From positions 186,001-250,000 of the forward strand of contig JAFQIY010000016.1 of assembly GCA_017415165.1 (NCBI GenBank): a stretch of 64,000 nucleotides of DNA, read 5' to 3'. Below, in pieces: positions 42,027 through 52,306 of the stretch. The notes beneath the pieces are model-generated. The model did no database searches, was not told where the DNA came from, and saw only the letters and a list, made by a program, of their open reading frames with translations. Within the stretch, counting starts at the first letter, position 1. Every line of letters starts with the position of its first letter. This stretch comes from Oscillospiraceae bacterium. GTDB taxonomy: Bacteria; Bacillota; Clostridia; Oscillospirales; Ruminococcaceae. Made by a program: the position numbers and the translations under genes.

Positions 42027-44273
42027 TTATCCGATTTTTACGAAATGAATAACCTTGGATGAGAAGTCGCCGTGGATTTCCATAAAAATTCCAGCATTCA
42101 TAAGAGCACTGCCGCTGTGAATTTCACCTGTTTCCTCATTTCTGTACATAGCCTTGCTGTCAAGACCTTTAAGCTTTACACGTCTGTTGCGGTAATTCGG
42201 TCTGCCGAGCACCTGTACGAATGTGAACACAGCCTCGGACTTATCCTTTGCAACGAACATCCAAGCATCCCACATATTATCCTCAAACACGTTGCCGATG
42301 CGGTACTGGTCACCTGTTCTGATTATCGGGTTATACTTGTTGAACTGGGCAATCTGACCCGGAATAGCATCCCTGTCCTCCTGAGGAATTCTTGTTACAT
42401 CAAGCTCGTAGCCGAATGTACCTACCATTGCAACATTGCCTCTTGTTGCAAATGGTGTGGAGCGTCCTACAGTGTGGTTAGGACAATCAGAAACGTGAGC
42501 ACCCATTGCGGAAGCAGGATAGCAGATAGATGTACCGTGCTGAATTTTAAGACGTTCAATAGCGTCTGTATCGTCAGAGCACCAGATTTGAGGTGAGTAA
42601 TAAAGCATTGCAGGGTCAAAGCGTGCGCCGCCGCCTGAGCAGTTTTCAAGGAGAATGTGTGGATAATCGGTTGTAAGGCGGTTCATCACGTCGTACACGC
42701 CGAGAACGTATCTGTGCCAGAGCTCACGCTGTCTGTTCTTAGGAAGGGTTGTTGAGCCTACTTCTGTAAGCTGACGGTTCATATCCCATTTGATGTACTC
42801 AATGTTTGCGCTGTCGAGTACCTTTCTCATCATACCATAAATATGGTCGCGGACTTCCTTGTTGGAGTAGTCGAGGACGTACTGCTCACGGGACATTGAA
42901 AGCTCTCTGCCCTGCACCTGGATTGCCCACTCAGGATGAGCCTTGTAAAGCTCACTGTCGGGGGAAATCATTTCAGGCTCGAACCAGATACCGAACTTCA
43001 TACCAAGCTTGTTTACCTCGTCAACAAGGTATTTCAGACCGCCCTTGATTTTCTTTTCGTACACGAACCAGTCGCCGAGAGAGCTGTTGTCAGCGTCACG
43101 GTGACCAAACCAGCCGTCGTCCATAACAAGCATTTCGATACCAAGCTTGGAAGCTTCCTTAGCGATGTCGATAAGCTTTTCGGTGTCGAAGTTGAAGTAT
43201 GTAGCCTCCCAGTTGTTGATAAGGATAGGACGTCTCTTATCCTTGTATTCGCCGCGGATAAGATGTTCACGGTAGAGGTCGTGGAAGGTACGGGACATTG
43301 CGCCGATACCCTCGCTTGAATATACCATTACAACCTCAGGAGCAACAAATTCCTCACCAGCTTCAAGGAGCCAGTTGAAGTCAAAGTGGTTGATACCCAT
43401 TACAAGTCGGGTATACTTATGCTGTGTAACCTCAGCCTGAGCGAAGAAGTTACCGCTGTAAACGAAATTGAAGCCGTAAGCCTCGCCGTTGTCCTCGTCA
43501 GCATTGTGGGAAACAAGTGCTACAAACGGATTGTTCTGATGTGAGGACTCGCCCTTTACAGAGTCAACGCCCTGCTTGCCGTGATGGAGTCTGCATCTTT
43601 CCATAACACGTTCTCTTGCCCAGCTGCCGTTGAGGGTAATAAAGTCGTAGCCGTCGTTATCAAAGTCAACGCAAGCGGAAAGCACTCTCTTTACATTGAG
43701 AGGTGCAGTGCCGTTGTTTTTCAGACGAACGCTTCTTGTGATAACGTCAAGGTCGTTGAAGGCTGTGTAAATCAGAACCGCTTCAAGACCTGTGTGCTTG
43801 TCAATGCAGGTAATTTCAAGAGTTTCAGCCTCGTTCTCGTTTGCAAATGTTGCAGGCATACCCTCAAGTGCAGGCTTGCCCTTGTAAACCTTGTGGGAAA
43901 CGTAACGAAGGTCAGTTGTTGTCATACCCTCGTCATCCATAACCATAAGGCAAGGCTCACGGTAATCGCCTGTGCCGTGGCAAGGATACTCAAAAGCGTG
44001 GGCGTCCATAAATGTGCCCTTGTCTCTTGCGTTTGTCTTGAGTGTCCACGGATTTTCAGTAAGGCGGAGAAGGTATGTCAGATCCTCGTCCTCGATTTTC
44101 TTTCCGTAGTAAGCGTGAATAAGGTAGCCGTCATCGGTTGCACCGAAAACATAGCTTGTGTTCTTTGCGTCAAGCTTGAAAAGAACGATGTCCTCAGCAT
44201 AGCTGATATTATCGTTAATCTGCCAAGCCCATCTTTTGTAGTCCTTGTGGAATTCCTGTACCTTGATACTCAT
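42027..44273 (-). CDS. Alpha-galactosidase (GH36)
   Basis: The enzyme removes terminal alpha-1,6-galactose from raffinose-type sugars or galactomannans. The 748-residue protein has the N-terminal beta-domain, the barrel with MLVMDDGWFG (381-390), the nucleophile motif KWDMNR (Asp497), the acid/base motif CSDDTDA (565-571), and CxGGGARFDP (545-554). No signal peptide, so substrate must be imported. It starts two bases after the flippase stop codon and lies upstream of two sugar-binding lipoproteins. Confidence 0.95.
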   Translation of the reverse strand: MSIKVQEFHKDYKRWAWQINDNISYAEDIVLFKLDAKNTSYVFGATDDGYLIHAYYGKKIEDEDLTYLLRLTENPWTLKTNARDKGTFMDAHAFEYPCHGTGDYREPCLMVMDDEGMTTTDLRYVSHKVYKGKPALEGMPATFANENEAETLEITCIDKHTGLEAVLIYTAFNDLDVITRSVRLKNNGTAPLNVKRVLSACVDFDNDGYDFITLNGSWARERVMERCRLHHGKQGVDSVKGESSHQNNPFVALVSHNADEDNGEAYGFNFVYSGNFFAQAEVTQHKYTRLVMGINHFDFNWLLEAGEEFVAPEVVMVYSSEGIGAMSRTFHDLYREHLIRGEYKDKRRPILINNWEATYFNFDTEKLIDIAKEASKLGIEMLVMDDGWFGHRDADNSSLGDWFVYEKKIKGGLKYLVDEVNKLGMKFGIWFEPEMISPDSELYKAHPEWAIQVQGRELSMSREQYVLDYSNKEVRDHIYGMMRKVLDSANIEYIKWDMNRQLTEVGSTTLPKNRQRELWHRYVLGVYDVMNRLTTDYPHILLENCSGGGARFDPAMLYYSPQIWCSDDTDAIERLKIQHGTSICYPASAMGAHVSDCPNHTVGRSTPFATRGNVAMVGTFGYELDVTRIPQEDRDAIPGQIAQFNKYNPIIRTGDQYRIGNVFEDNMWDAWMFVAKDKSEAVFTFVQVLGRPNYRNRRVKLKGLDSKAMYRNEETGEIHSGSALMNAGIFMEIHGDFSSKVIHFVKIG

Positions 44274-44275
44274 AA

Positions 44276-45715
44276 TTAATTAATTCCTTCCGTAGTATTT
44301 TCTTTTTGTGGAGCAACTCTGTTCAGTACCTTTCTGAGCGTACTAAGTACCGCTTCAAAGTTGAAAATCGTAACCGCAATAAACAGCACTATAAGCTGTA
44401 CCCACATAAGCTTCGGCTCTTTTATTGCAACAAAAGCCATATAGCAGATTACGATTGTATTGACAATAATTCTGAAATGGCTTACCTTGAACGGGATAAG
44501 GTTTCGCACGTCGAAAATTCTTATCACGAAGCAAGCCGCATACGCTGCTGCCGTTGCGATTGCCGCACCGTAAGCACCATAATCGGGAATAAGCAGAAAA
44601 TTGAGAATAATATTTACCAATGCGGCAATAAAGCTTGTGTACATAGAGTTCTTCGACTTTTTCTTTACGTTGTACACGCTTGATGTGAACTGGCAAAGGC
44701 ACTGGAAAACCATTGCTATAACCAGTATCGGGGTATAGTGATATGCAAAGGTAAAATTCTTCGACGGGTCGTTGTCAACAAGCAGGTATGTAAGCGGCTT
44801 CACAAGCATTATCACGCCTGCCGCCGCAATCATAAGCAGCGAACTGTATGCGCCGTAAATTTTCGTGTAGAACTTTGCAAGACCGCTGTCGTTGCGGTTT
44901 TCAATTGCCGACATCTGCCACGCCTGATAGAAAAGCGTTGTAAACATCATCAGCAGCGACGGGATTTTGTATGCAGCGCTGTAGATACCATTGGTATCCT
45001 CTCCGCAAAGTGCAATGACAAACCATCTGTCAGATGCGGATGTTACCCACCACAGCACATAGGTTGGAATAAGGGGTGCGGAATATTTCAGCATTTCCTT
45101 GAACAGCTTCTTGCTGAAATATGTGATATCCAGATATTTGTGCAGGCTTGCCAGCAATGTCAGCAGTATAATAGAAACAACATCCGAAATAATTATTGAC
45201 AGCACATATCCTGTCACTCCCATATCGAGGACAACAAGGAAAATAACATTGCATATAACAATAACAAGCGTCGATATTATACCATCTGCCGCAAACAGTT
45301 TGACGTACCCCTTTGCACGGACAAAGTTTGAAGCAATCTGTCTGAAACACGAAAAATAGCAGTACACATACAGCAGAAAGCCGTAATCCCTGTACATATC
45401 AATAAGGTTAAACACGGGCGATGACAGTGCAAATGCCGCAAGTCCGATAAGGGTTGATGTTACAGCAACCGTGTAGACCTGCTTCTGATTGTAGCCCTTG
45501 TCCATACCGAAGCGGATAACAGCGTCCGCCATACTGAACGTTAAAATCGGATACAGCACATTTACTGTCTGATACAACAGGTCAGCGGTACTGTAGCCGT
45601 CTGTAGACATACAGCCCGTGTATAGTCTCATAAGTATGAAGCTCAGGAACTTTGCCCCGAAGCTTCCGATAGCGAATATCAGCGTGTTGCTCGCCAGTTT
45701 CTGATATTTATTCAT
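44276..45715 (-). CDS. Oligosaccharide flippase-type membrane protein (Wzx/MATE-like)
   Basis: The 479-residue protein has 12-14 hydrophobic helices and the polysaccharide-biosynthesis protein pattern (N-terminal LASNTLIFAIGSFGAKFLSF; APLIPTYVLWWVTSASDRW in the middle). Such proteins flip lipid-linked glycans across the membrane. No glycosyltransferases are adjacent; the gene is followed directly by the alpha-galactosidase. The ATG at 45715 has GGAG about 12 bases upstream. Confidence 0.88.
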   Translation of the reverse strand: MNKYQKLASNTLIFAIGSFGAKFLSFILMRLYTGCMSTDGYSTADLLYQTVNVLYPILTFSMADAVIRFGMDKGYNQKQVYTVAVTSTLIGLAAFALSSPVFNLIDMYRDYGFLLYVYCYFSCFRQIASNFVRAKGYVKLFAADGIISTLVIVICNVIFLVVLDMGVTGYVLSIIISDVVSIILLTLLASLHKYLDITYFSKKLFKEMLKYSAPLIPTYVLWWVTSASDRWFVIALCGEDTNGIYSAAYKIPSLLMMFTTLFYQAWQMSAIENRNDSGLAKFYTKIYGAYSSLLMIAAAGVIMLVKPLTYLLVDNDPSKNFTFAYHYTPILVIAMVFQCLCQFTSSVYNVKKKSKNSMYTSFIAALVNIILNFLLIPDYGAYGAAIATAAAYAACFVIRIFDVRNLIPFKVSHFRIIVNTIVICYMAFVAIKEPKLMWVQLIVLFIAVTIFNFEAVLSTLRKVLNRVAPQKENTTEGIN

Positions 45716-45732
45716 AGTAAAAAAATGCTCCG

Positions 45733-45849
45733 TTATACATCAATATATTTTTTCTTGTCCTTCTTAAAAGCCAGCAAAGCAGCATTGACAAGTGCAACTC
45801 CGCCAAGGGAAACTGCAGCAATCCATAAACCGCGCCATACTTTTTTCAT
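45733..45849 (-). CDS. 38-residue single-span membrane protein
   Basis: The product is MKKVWRGLWIAAVSLGGVAL... with a Lys-rich end KKDKKKYIDV: a positive N-terminus, one transmembrane helix (about 8-27) and a basic tail. A perfect AAGGAGG lies eight bases before the ATG and the stop is 18 bp from the flippase gene, so it is likely the first gene of that transcript. No family recognised; it was found by reading the gap. Confidence 0.62.
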   Translation of the reverse strand: MKKVWRGLWIAAVSLGGVALVNAALLAFKKDKKKYIDV

Positions 45850-46009
45850 AAGAAATTCCTCCTTTTGGATAAAAAGACGTATATATTTAAGTATATCACA
45901 TATTTTTCTAAAATGGAATAGTTTGCAGAAATTTTCTGAATCTTTATGTTCAGTTGTCAGTGATAGCTGACCACTGAATAGTTTTTTTATGCAAAAAATA
46001 ATTTACCCA

Positions 46010-46038
46010 TTGACTTTAAAGCATAAAAGTAGTACAAT
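46010..46038 (+). promoter_or_regulatory. Promoter of ilvBHC
   Basis: TTGACT (46010-46015), 17-bp spacer, TACAAT (46033-46038). No T-box leader or leader peptide lies between it and ilvB, where only about 45 bases remain. Confidence 0.82.
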
Positions 46039-46084
46039 TAATAGGTATACATTTTTGAAACTATTATGATTGGAAGTGATTGGA

Positions 46085-47701
46085 TTGATCAAAGCGGCTG
46101 AAGCAATGGTAAAATGTCTGGAAAATGAGGGCGTGAAGGTCGTCTTTGGTTATCCGGGTGCTGCAATCTGTCCTTTTTACGATGAACTTACAAAGTCCGA
46201 TATCCACCACGTTCTTGTACGCCGTGAAGATAATGCAGGGCACTCCGCCAGCGGTTATGCACGAATTTCAGGCAAGCCTGCTGTGTGCATCGCTACATCG
46301 GGTCCGGGTGCAACAAACCTGCTGACGGCTATCGCTACGGCTTACGCTGACAGTATTCCACTCGTGTGTATCACAGGTCAGGTTTCCACCGACCAGATTG
46401 GCTGTGACGTTTTTCAGGAGGTTGACATCACGGGTGCGGCTGAGCCTTTCGTAAAGTACAGCTACCTTATCAAGAATGCAGCTGAACTCCCCCGCGTGTT
46501 CAAAGAAGCCTTCTACCTTGCTGGAACGGGAAGAAACGGTCCTGTTCTCATTGACGTGCCTGTGGACATTCAGAACACGCTTATAGATTTCGACTACCCC
46601 GAAAGCATTGAGCTGCGTACATACAAACCGACTGTCAAGGGCAATACTTTGCAGATTAAGAGAGTCTGTGAGGCACTTAAAACTTCAGAAAGACCTCTCA
46701 TATGTGCAGGCGGCGGTGTAATATCCGCAAATGCCGCTGAGGAACTCCGTGATTTTGCCGAAAAAACAAAAATCCCTGTTGTTTCAACAATGATGGGACT
46801 TGGCATTTTCCCTACTGAACACCCACTTTATATGGGTATGCTCGGTATGCACGGCGTAAAGACCGCTAACGAGGCTGTTTCAAAGTGCGACACTATGATT
46901 TTGATTGGTGCAAGGGTTGGTGACCGTGCTGTACGTTCACCTAAGTTCCTTGCAAAGACAACAAAAATCATCCATATAGACGTTGACCCTGCTGAAATCG
47001 GCAAGAACATTCACGTTGATATTCCGCTTGTCGGCGACTGCGGAAATATTCTCGAACAGCTTTGTGCACACGTTGAATGCAGCGAGCGTGCAGAATGGCT
47101 TGCTGAGCTTTCACAGATAAAGAATGAAGTTCCTACCGAAAACGAAACACAGGGTTATGTGAATCCGAAAATGTTCATCAGAAAGCTTTCCGCTAAGCTG
47201 CCTGAAAATACAATCTGCGTTGCTGACGTAGGACAAAATCAGATTTGGACCTGCAACAATTTTCAGTTCAAGGGCGGACGCTTCCTTACAAGCGGCGGTA
47301 TGGGTACAATGGGTTACTCCGTGCCTGCGGCAATCGGTGCGAAGTTTGCTTCACCCGACAGCGAGGTTGTGGCAATCTGCGGCGACGGTTCATTCCAGAT
47401 GCAGATGATGGAGCTTGCTACAATCATTCAGGAAAAGCTTGCGGTGAAGATTATCCTTATGCGCAACAACCGACTTGGTATGGTGCGTGAATTGCAGACT
47501 ATCCACTACAGCGACAACCAGACGGCTATCCATATTGCTGACGGAAACCCCGATTTCGTGGCACTCGCAAAGGCTTACGGAATTGAGGCAGAGCGTGTAT
47601 GCACAATGGCTGAGGCTGAGGAGGCTATTGAGCATCTTTGTAATGCGAAAGGACCTTACCTGCTGGAGTGCAACGTATGGAGAAACGAAACCACATTATA
47701 A
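46085..47701 (+). CDS. ilvB: Acetolactate synthase large subunit
   Basis: This ThDP enzyme joins two pyruvates (or pyruvate and 2-oxobutyrate) in valine, leucine and isoleucine synthesis. The protein shows the N-terminal GVKVVFGYPGAAICPFYDEL with the catalytic Glu later in REDNAGHSASGYAR, FAD-binding GAGTRT-like regions replaced by ILIGARVGDRAV, and the ThDP motif CGDGSFQMQMMELATI ... NN. Length about 538 fits. The start is not ATG: TTG at 46085 (IKAAEAMVK) with GGAAGTG upstream is preferred; TTG at 46070 is the alternative. First gene of ilvB-ilvH-ilvC. Confidence 0.93.
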   Translation: MIKAAEAMVKCLENEGVKVVFGYPGAAICPFYDELTKSDIHHVLVRREDNAGHSASGYARISGKPAVCIATSGPGATNLLTAIATAYADSIPLVCITGQVSTDQIGCDVFQEVDITGAAEPFVKYSYLIKNAAELPRVFKEAFYLAGTGRNGPVLIDVPVDIQNTLIDFDYPESIELRTYKPTVKGNTLQIKRVCEALKTSERPLICAGGGVISANAAEELRDFAEKTKIPVVSTMMGLGIFPTEHPLYMGMLGMHGVKTANEAVSKCDTMILIGARVGDRAVRSPKFLAKTTKIIHIDVDPAEIGKNIHVDIPLVGDCGNILEQLCAHVECSERAEWLAELSQIKNEVPTENETQGYVNPKMFIRKLSAKLPENTICVADVGQNQIWTCNNFQFKGGRFLTSGGMGTMGYSVPAAIGAKFASPDSEVVAICGDGSFQMQMMELATIIQEKLAVKIILMRNNRLGMVRELQTIHYSDNQTAIHIADGNPDFVALAKAYGIEAERVCTMAEAEEAIEHLCNAKGPYLLECNVWRNETTL

Positions 47702-47793
47702 TATTACGTTATGCAAATTATAACAAATATGCACTTTACTTATGGCGAAAAATGTGGTAAAATGTCGTTATACGCTATCAAAGGAGTTTTCTT

Positions 47794-48285
47794 ATGAAAC
47801 ATACAATATCAATCCTCGTGGAAAACCACGCAGGTGTACTGTCCAGAATTTCGGGGCTTTTTTCACGCCGCGGCTTTAACATCGACAGCCTTGCGGTAGG
47901 TGAAACGGACGACCCTAAGGTTTCACGAGTTACAATCGTTGCCGACGGTGACGAGCATACTGTTGAACAGCTTGAAAAACAGCTGAACAAGCTTATCGAC
48001 ACAATCAAGGTAAAGGCTCTTGAGCCGCAGGAGCTTCTCTCCCGTGAGCTCCAGCTTATCAAGATTAACGCTACATCTCAGCAGAGAAGCGAAATTCTCA
48101 CAATCTGCGAGATTATGGGTGCGAAGATTGCTGACATTTCAGCAACAACCCTTACCCTCGAAATTTCCGACACAACCCAGCATCTTGAACGCTTTCAGGA
48201 GCTTATCAAGCCTTACGGCATAAAGGAAATCGTCCGCACAGGCGTTATCGCTATCCAGAAGGGTGCGGAAACTATTAAAAAATAA
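47794..48285 (+). CDS. ilvH: Acetolactate synthase small (regulatory) subunit
   Basis: The 163-residue protein has an N-terminal ACT domain (KHTISILVENHAGVLSRISGLF) and the C-terminal ALS regulatory domain (ELQLIKIN ... IVRTGVIAIQKG). It binds valine and controls IlvB. It lies 92 bp after ilvB and 76 bp before ilvC, with AAAGGAG before its ATG. Confidence 0.95.
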   Translation: MKHTISILVENHAGVLSRISGLFSRRGFNIDSLAVGETDDPKVSRVTIVADGDEHTVEQLEKQLNKLIDTIKVKALEPQELLSRELQLIKINATSQQRSEILTICEIMGAKIADISATTLTLEISDTTQHLERFQELIKPYGIKEIVRTGVIAIQKGAETIKK

Positions 48286-48340
48286 TTTTCAGATAATTGA
48301 ACGTAGCATTACGTTTGATAAAGTATAGAAATCCAATTAA

Positions 48341-49378
<1,038 letters not shown>

Positions 49379-49399
49379 TCTTAACGTCGAAAAATATTC

Positions 49400-49432
49400 A
49401 AGGGTACCGAGAATAAACTCGGTACCCTTTTT
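49400..49432 (+). terminator. Terminator of ilvBHC
   Basis: AAGGGTACCGAG aataaa CTCGGTACCCTT then TTTG, 22 bp after ilvC and 16 bp before the end of convergent fucI. Confidence 0.9.
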
Positions 49433-49447
49433 GTATCTGCTATGTAA

Positions 49448-51217
49448 TTATCTGTAAAGCGAGCCGTAATGTGCACAAGCTCTGTAGTCTGCGCCCTCTG
49501 CGTCTGCTGTGCCGAAGCCTGCCCAACAGTGCGGACGGTAAATTCTGTCCTCGGAAACGTTGTGCATCGAAACAGGAATTCTCAGCATAGAAGCAAGCGT
49601 AATAAGGTCAGCGCCGATGTGACCGTATGTGATAGAGCCGTGGTTAGCGCCCCAGTTAGCCATTACGGAGTAAACGTCAGCAAATGCACCCTTGCCAGTA
49701 ACCTCAGGAACAAACCAGGTTGTAGGCCAGGTCTTGTCTGTTCTTTCATCAAGAGGCTTGTGAACATCATCAGGAAGTGTTACTGTGTAACCCTCTGCAA
49801 TCTGAAGTGTTGGTCCAACGCCCTCAATTATGTTTACACGCATCATTGTTACTGGCATTTCTGCCTGTGTCTTGAAGTGGGAGGAGAATCCGCCGCCTCT
49901 GAAATAGCCAAGGTTTGCAGGACACCAGTCAGTAGCGTCAAGCATAGCCTTGATATCCTCGTCAGTAACGTTCCACCACTGCTTCATAAGGTTTGTGCCG
50001 TCCTCGTCCTTTGCAAGACCTGTTGCGTCAACAGCTGCTGCACCCGAGTTGATGAGGTGAATAAAGCCGTTTGCTGCTCTGCCCTCAGGCTTCCAGCCTG
50101 TAACACGCTCAACAGCTTCAGGGCTCCAGTATGTACGCACGTCAGCAAATACGGAAGCACGTCCTGTCAGCAGGTTGCCGAAAAGCATTGCTGTACCGTT
50201 AAGACCGTCATTTTCGGTAGCGAGAAGAACAGGCTGCTTCTTGCCGTTCCAGTCGAATGTAGAGTTGAGAATACTTTCCGCAAAGTCAGCATTAGGAAGC
50301 CAGTCCGTCCACTGACGCTGTCCCTGAAAGCCGCCGAAAATAGCGTTTCTGCCGTTGGACTCCTCAAATCTGCCAAGCTCCTTGAGCTTGTCGTTGCCAA
50401 GCATTATGTCACGGATAATCAGTGTCATCTTAACGCAGAATTCCCACTGTTCCTCGTGGCTCATAACGTCAGGGTTACCTGGGTTAACCTCGGTGTTAAC
50501 GTCCATACCCTCAGGGCAGTTTGCCTTTGTCCACGCAAGAGCCTTTTCGTACTCGGCGTGGTCGTAAATTTCAAGCTTTACACGGCGGAGAATTTCCGTC
50601 ATATCAACCCATTCAGGACGGATACCGAGGTACTTCTGCATAAAGTTTGCATCGCACCAAGAACCTGCAATACCCATTGACACGCCGCCGATACCAACAT
50701 AAGCCTTGTTTCTCATCTGTCCAACCGCTACAGCACAGCGTGCAAAACGGAGAATTTTTTCGGAAACGTCATCAGGGATAGTTGTGTCGGTTGCGTCCTT
50801 GACATCTCTGCCGTAGATTGCAAACGCAGGCAGACCCTTCTGTGCGTGGGCAGCCATAACAGCCGCAAGGTAAACCGCACCCGGACGCTCCGTGCCGTTG
50901 AAGCCCCATACAGCCTTGATTGTAAGTGGGTTCAAATCCATAGTTTCCGAGCCGTAGCACCAGCAAGGTGTAACGGAAAGAGTTGCACAGACATTCTGTG
51001 TTGCGAAAAATTCCTCTGTCTTGTAAGCCTCTGCGCCGCCGCCGATTGTGCAAGGTCCGATTACACATTCAACAGGTGTTCCGTCAGCGTATCGGCAGTT
51101 AGCCTCAATAAGCTCCTTTGCCGCTTTCGCCATATTCATTGTCTGCACCTCGAGGGACTCTCTGATGCCGTACTGTCTGCCGTCGATTACGGGTCTGATA
51201 CCAATTCTTGGGTTCAT
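49448..51217 (-). CDS. fucI: L-fucose isomerase
   Basis: FucI converts L-fucose to L-fuculose (and D-arabinose to D-ribulose) using Mn2+. The 589-residue protein matches the family length (E. coli 591) with [21 protein letters not shown] at the N-terminus, [14 protein letters not shown] and [18 protein letters not shown], and the C-terminal [20 protein letters not shown]. It is cytoplasmic. AAAAAGGAGTAG precedes the ATG. It is the last gene of the minus-strand fucose locus and is separated from fuculokinase by two unrelated genes and heptamer repeats. Confidence 0.97.
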   Translation of the reverse strand: MNPRIGIRPVIDGRQYGIRESLEVQTMNMAKAAKELIEANCRYADGTPVECVIGPCTIGGGAEAYKTEEFFATQNVCATLSVTPCWCYGSETMDLNPLTIKAVWGFNGTERPGAVYLAAVMAAHAQKGLPAFAIYGRDVKDATDTTIPDDVSEKILRFARCAVAVGQMRNKAYVGIGGVSMGIAGSWCDANFMQKYLGIRPEWVDMTEILRRVKLEIYDHAEYEKALAWTKANCPEGMDVNTEVNPGNPDVMSHEEQWEFCVKMTLIIRDIMLGNDKLKELGRFEESNGRNAIFGGFQGQRQWTDWLPNADFAESILNSTFDWNGKKQPVLLATENDGLNGTAMLFGNLLTGRASVFADVRTYWSPEAVERVTGWKPEGRAANGFIHLINSGAAAVDATGLAKDEDGTNLMKQWWNVTDEDIKAMLDATDWCPANLGYFRGGGFSSHFKTQAEMPVTMMRVNIIEGVGPTLQIAEGYTVTLPDDVHKPLDERTDKTWPTTWFVPEVTGKGAFADVYSVMANWGANHGSITYGHIGADLITLASMLRIPVSMHNVSEDRIYRPHCWAGFGTADAEGADYRACAHYGSLYR

Positions 51218-51237
51218 AATTATCTACTCCTTTTTAT

Positions 51238-51304
51238 TTAATTTGAAATTTGGAAAGTGAAATGTAAAATTGTTATCCTCCACTTTCCTTACTCAATATT
51301 TACT
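51238..51304. repeat. AATTTGA-type heptamer/hairpin repeat, copy 1
   Basis: Units AATTTGA, AATTTGG, AAAGTGA, AATGTAA, AATTGTT follow each other at 7-bp steps, then TCCTCCACTTTCC pairs with GGAAAGTG. It fills the gap between the NADAR stop codon and the fucI ribosome site. About 60 bp are nearly identical to 51806-51874. Confidence 0.82.
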
Positions 51305-51790
51305 TTATTGTTTGCTCAGCTTTTCTCTGACCTGCATAATTGCAAAGCCGAGCAAATTCTGTCCTCGCCATTCCTCTGTTGACAAGCGTTTATCGTCATT
51401 CATTGCAAGTCCTATGCCCCATATGCAATCCGATACCGCACATTCGGCAAGTATGTCATTTTCGGTAGCAAGCAATTTTTCACGCAGACTTTCATTCTGA
51501 CTGAACTTTGCATACAAACCCTCATACACAACAATCTGCCGAACACCGTTCCACATTACCTCATCATAATTTTTCACAGAACGACCGAGCATTTTTATTT
51601 TGCCAACGTTGTCGATTGAAAGTATCTCCTGCATAATTTCCTTATCGTTGAAAAGCTGTGCTTTTTTGTACATCATATACTGTTCCATTGAAGTGAATTT
51701 AATATTATCAGCAACAAAGTCTGACATATACCAGTTGCTTAAATAACCATTCATTTCATCAGGATTGTGAAAACAAACTATTCTTCTCAA
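51305..51790 (-). CDS. NADAR-family protein
   Basis: The 161-residue protein has the NADAR (YbiA) signatures FLSNWY-like YLSNWYMSDF, FTSMEQYMMYKKAQLF, and WRGQNLLGFAIMQVRE. NADAR proteins hydrolyse riboflavin intermediates or remove ADP-ribose (NADAR/ADP-ribosyl guanine hydrolase) and are often defence- or conflict-associated. Start is TTG, seven bases after GAGGTG. It is bracketed by near-identical repeats and interrupts the fucose genes, with no visible link to fucose. Confidence 0.88.
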   Translation of the reverse strand: MRRIVCFHNPDEMNGYLSNWYMSDFVADNIKFTSMEQYMMYKKAQLFNDKEIMQEILSIDNVGKIKMLGRSVKNYDEVMWNGVRQIVVYEGLYAKFSQNESLREKLLATENDILAECAVSDCIWGIGLAMNDDKRLSTEEWRGQNLLGFAIMQVREKLSKQ

Positions 51791-51805
51791 TTTATGTCAC
51801 CTCTT

Positions 51806-51874
51806 TTTGAATTTGAAATTTGGAAAGTGGAATGTGAAATTGTTATCCTCCACTTTCCTTACTCAATTTTTACA
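51806..51874. repeat. AATTTGA-type heptamer/hairpin repeat, copy 2
   Basis: Same sequence as copy 1 with a better stem: GGAAAGTGGA ... TCCACTTTCC. It begins right after the stop codon of the 106-residue gene and ends at the NADAR ribosome site, giving direct repeats on both sides of NADAR. Confidence 0.85.
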
Positions 51875-52195
51875 TTATGATTTCTTCTTGTTCAAAACAT
51901 AATCCACAATCTCTCTCAATTCATTATAGGTCAGCACTTGAATTTCTTCTTCATAGCCCACAAAATCCATTGAAAGCACTACTTCGTTTTCCTTGCAGAT
52001 TTCCTGATATGGGTCATCATCTGTCAAATCGTGATATGTAAAAAACCAATACGGATTTTCTTGAAAAACAGTCCCCCCACTATGATTTTCAAACAAATTA
52101 TTGATTAACTTCAATCCCCTGTTGCCAAACGGATAACTAAGTATCGCTGAAACAAAATCAATGCTCCATTGCCTGTTATCTCTGTCTATTATCAA
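51875..52195 (-). CDS. Hypothetical protein (106 aa), immunity-protein-like
   Basis: The acidic product begins with residues IIDRDNRQWSIDFVSAILS and ends EIQVLTYNELREIVDYVLNKKKS. Size, charge and the C-terminal pattern resemble CdiI-type toxin-immunity proteins, but the similarity is weak and no toxin is adjacent. Start is TTG, seven bases after GAGGTG, in the same leader as NADAR. Confidence 0.55.
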   Translation of the reverse strand: MIIDRDNRQWSIDFVSAILSYPFGNRGLKLINNLFENHSGGTVFQENPYWFFTYHDLTDDDPYQEICKENEVVLSMDFVGYEEEIQVLTYNELREIVDYVLNKKKS

Positions 52196-52204
52196 TTAAT
52201 TTCA

Positions 52205-52306
52205 CCTCTTTCTGAATTTGGAAAGTGAAATTGTTTCATAATTCGTAATTATTCATACAGATAAACCTAAACCATTAATTGCGAATTACGAATTGCGCAT
52301 TGCGAA
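52205..52306. repeat. Partial AATTTGG repeat joined to AATTGCG-type heptamers
   Basis: CTGAATTTGGAAAGTGAAATTG (partial copy 3, split here at 22 bases as CTGAATTTGGAAAGTG and AAATTG) is followed by AATTCGT / AATTATT and, at 52277-52306, units AATTGCG, AATTACG, AATTGCG, CATTGCG, AATTAAC. It runs up to the fuculokinase stop codon. Confidence 0.75.

Noticed and set aside
46039-46084. T-box or leader-peptide control of ilvBHC
   Set aside because: Only about 45 bases separate promoter and start codon, with no tRNA-binding structure or short Leu/Val-rich frame.
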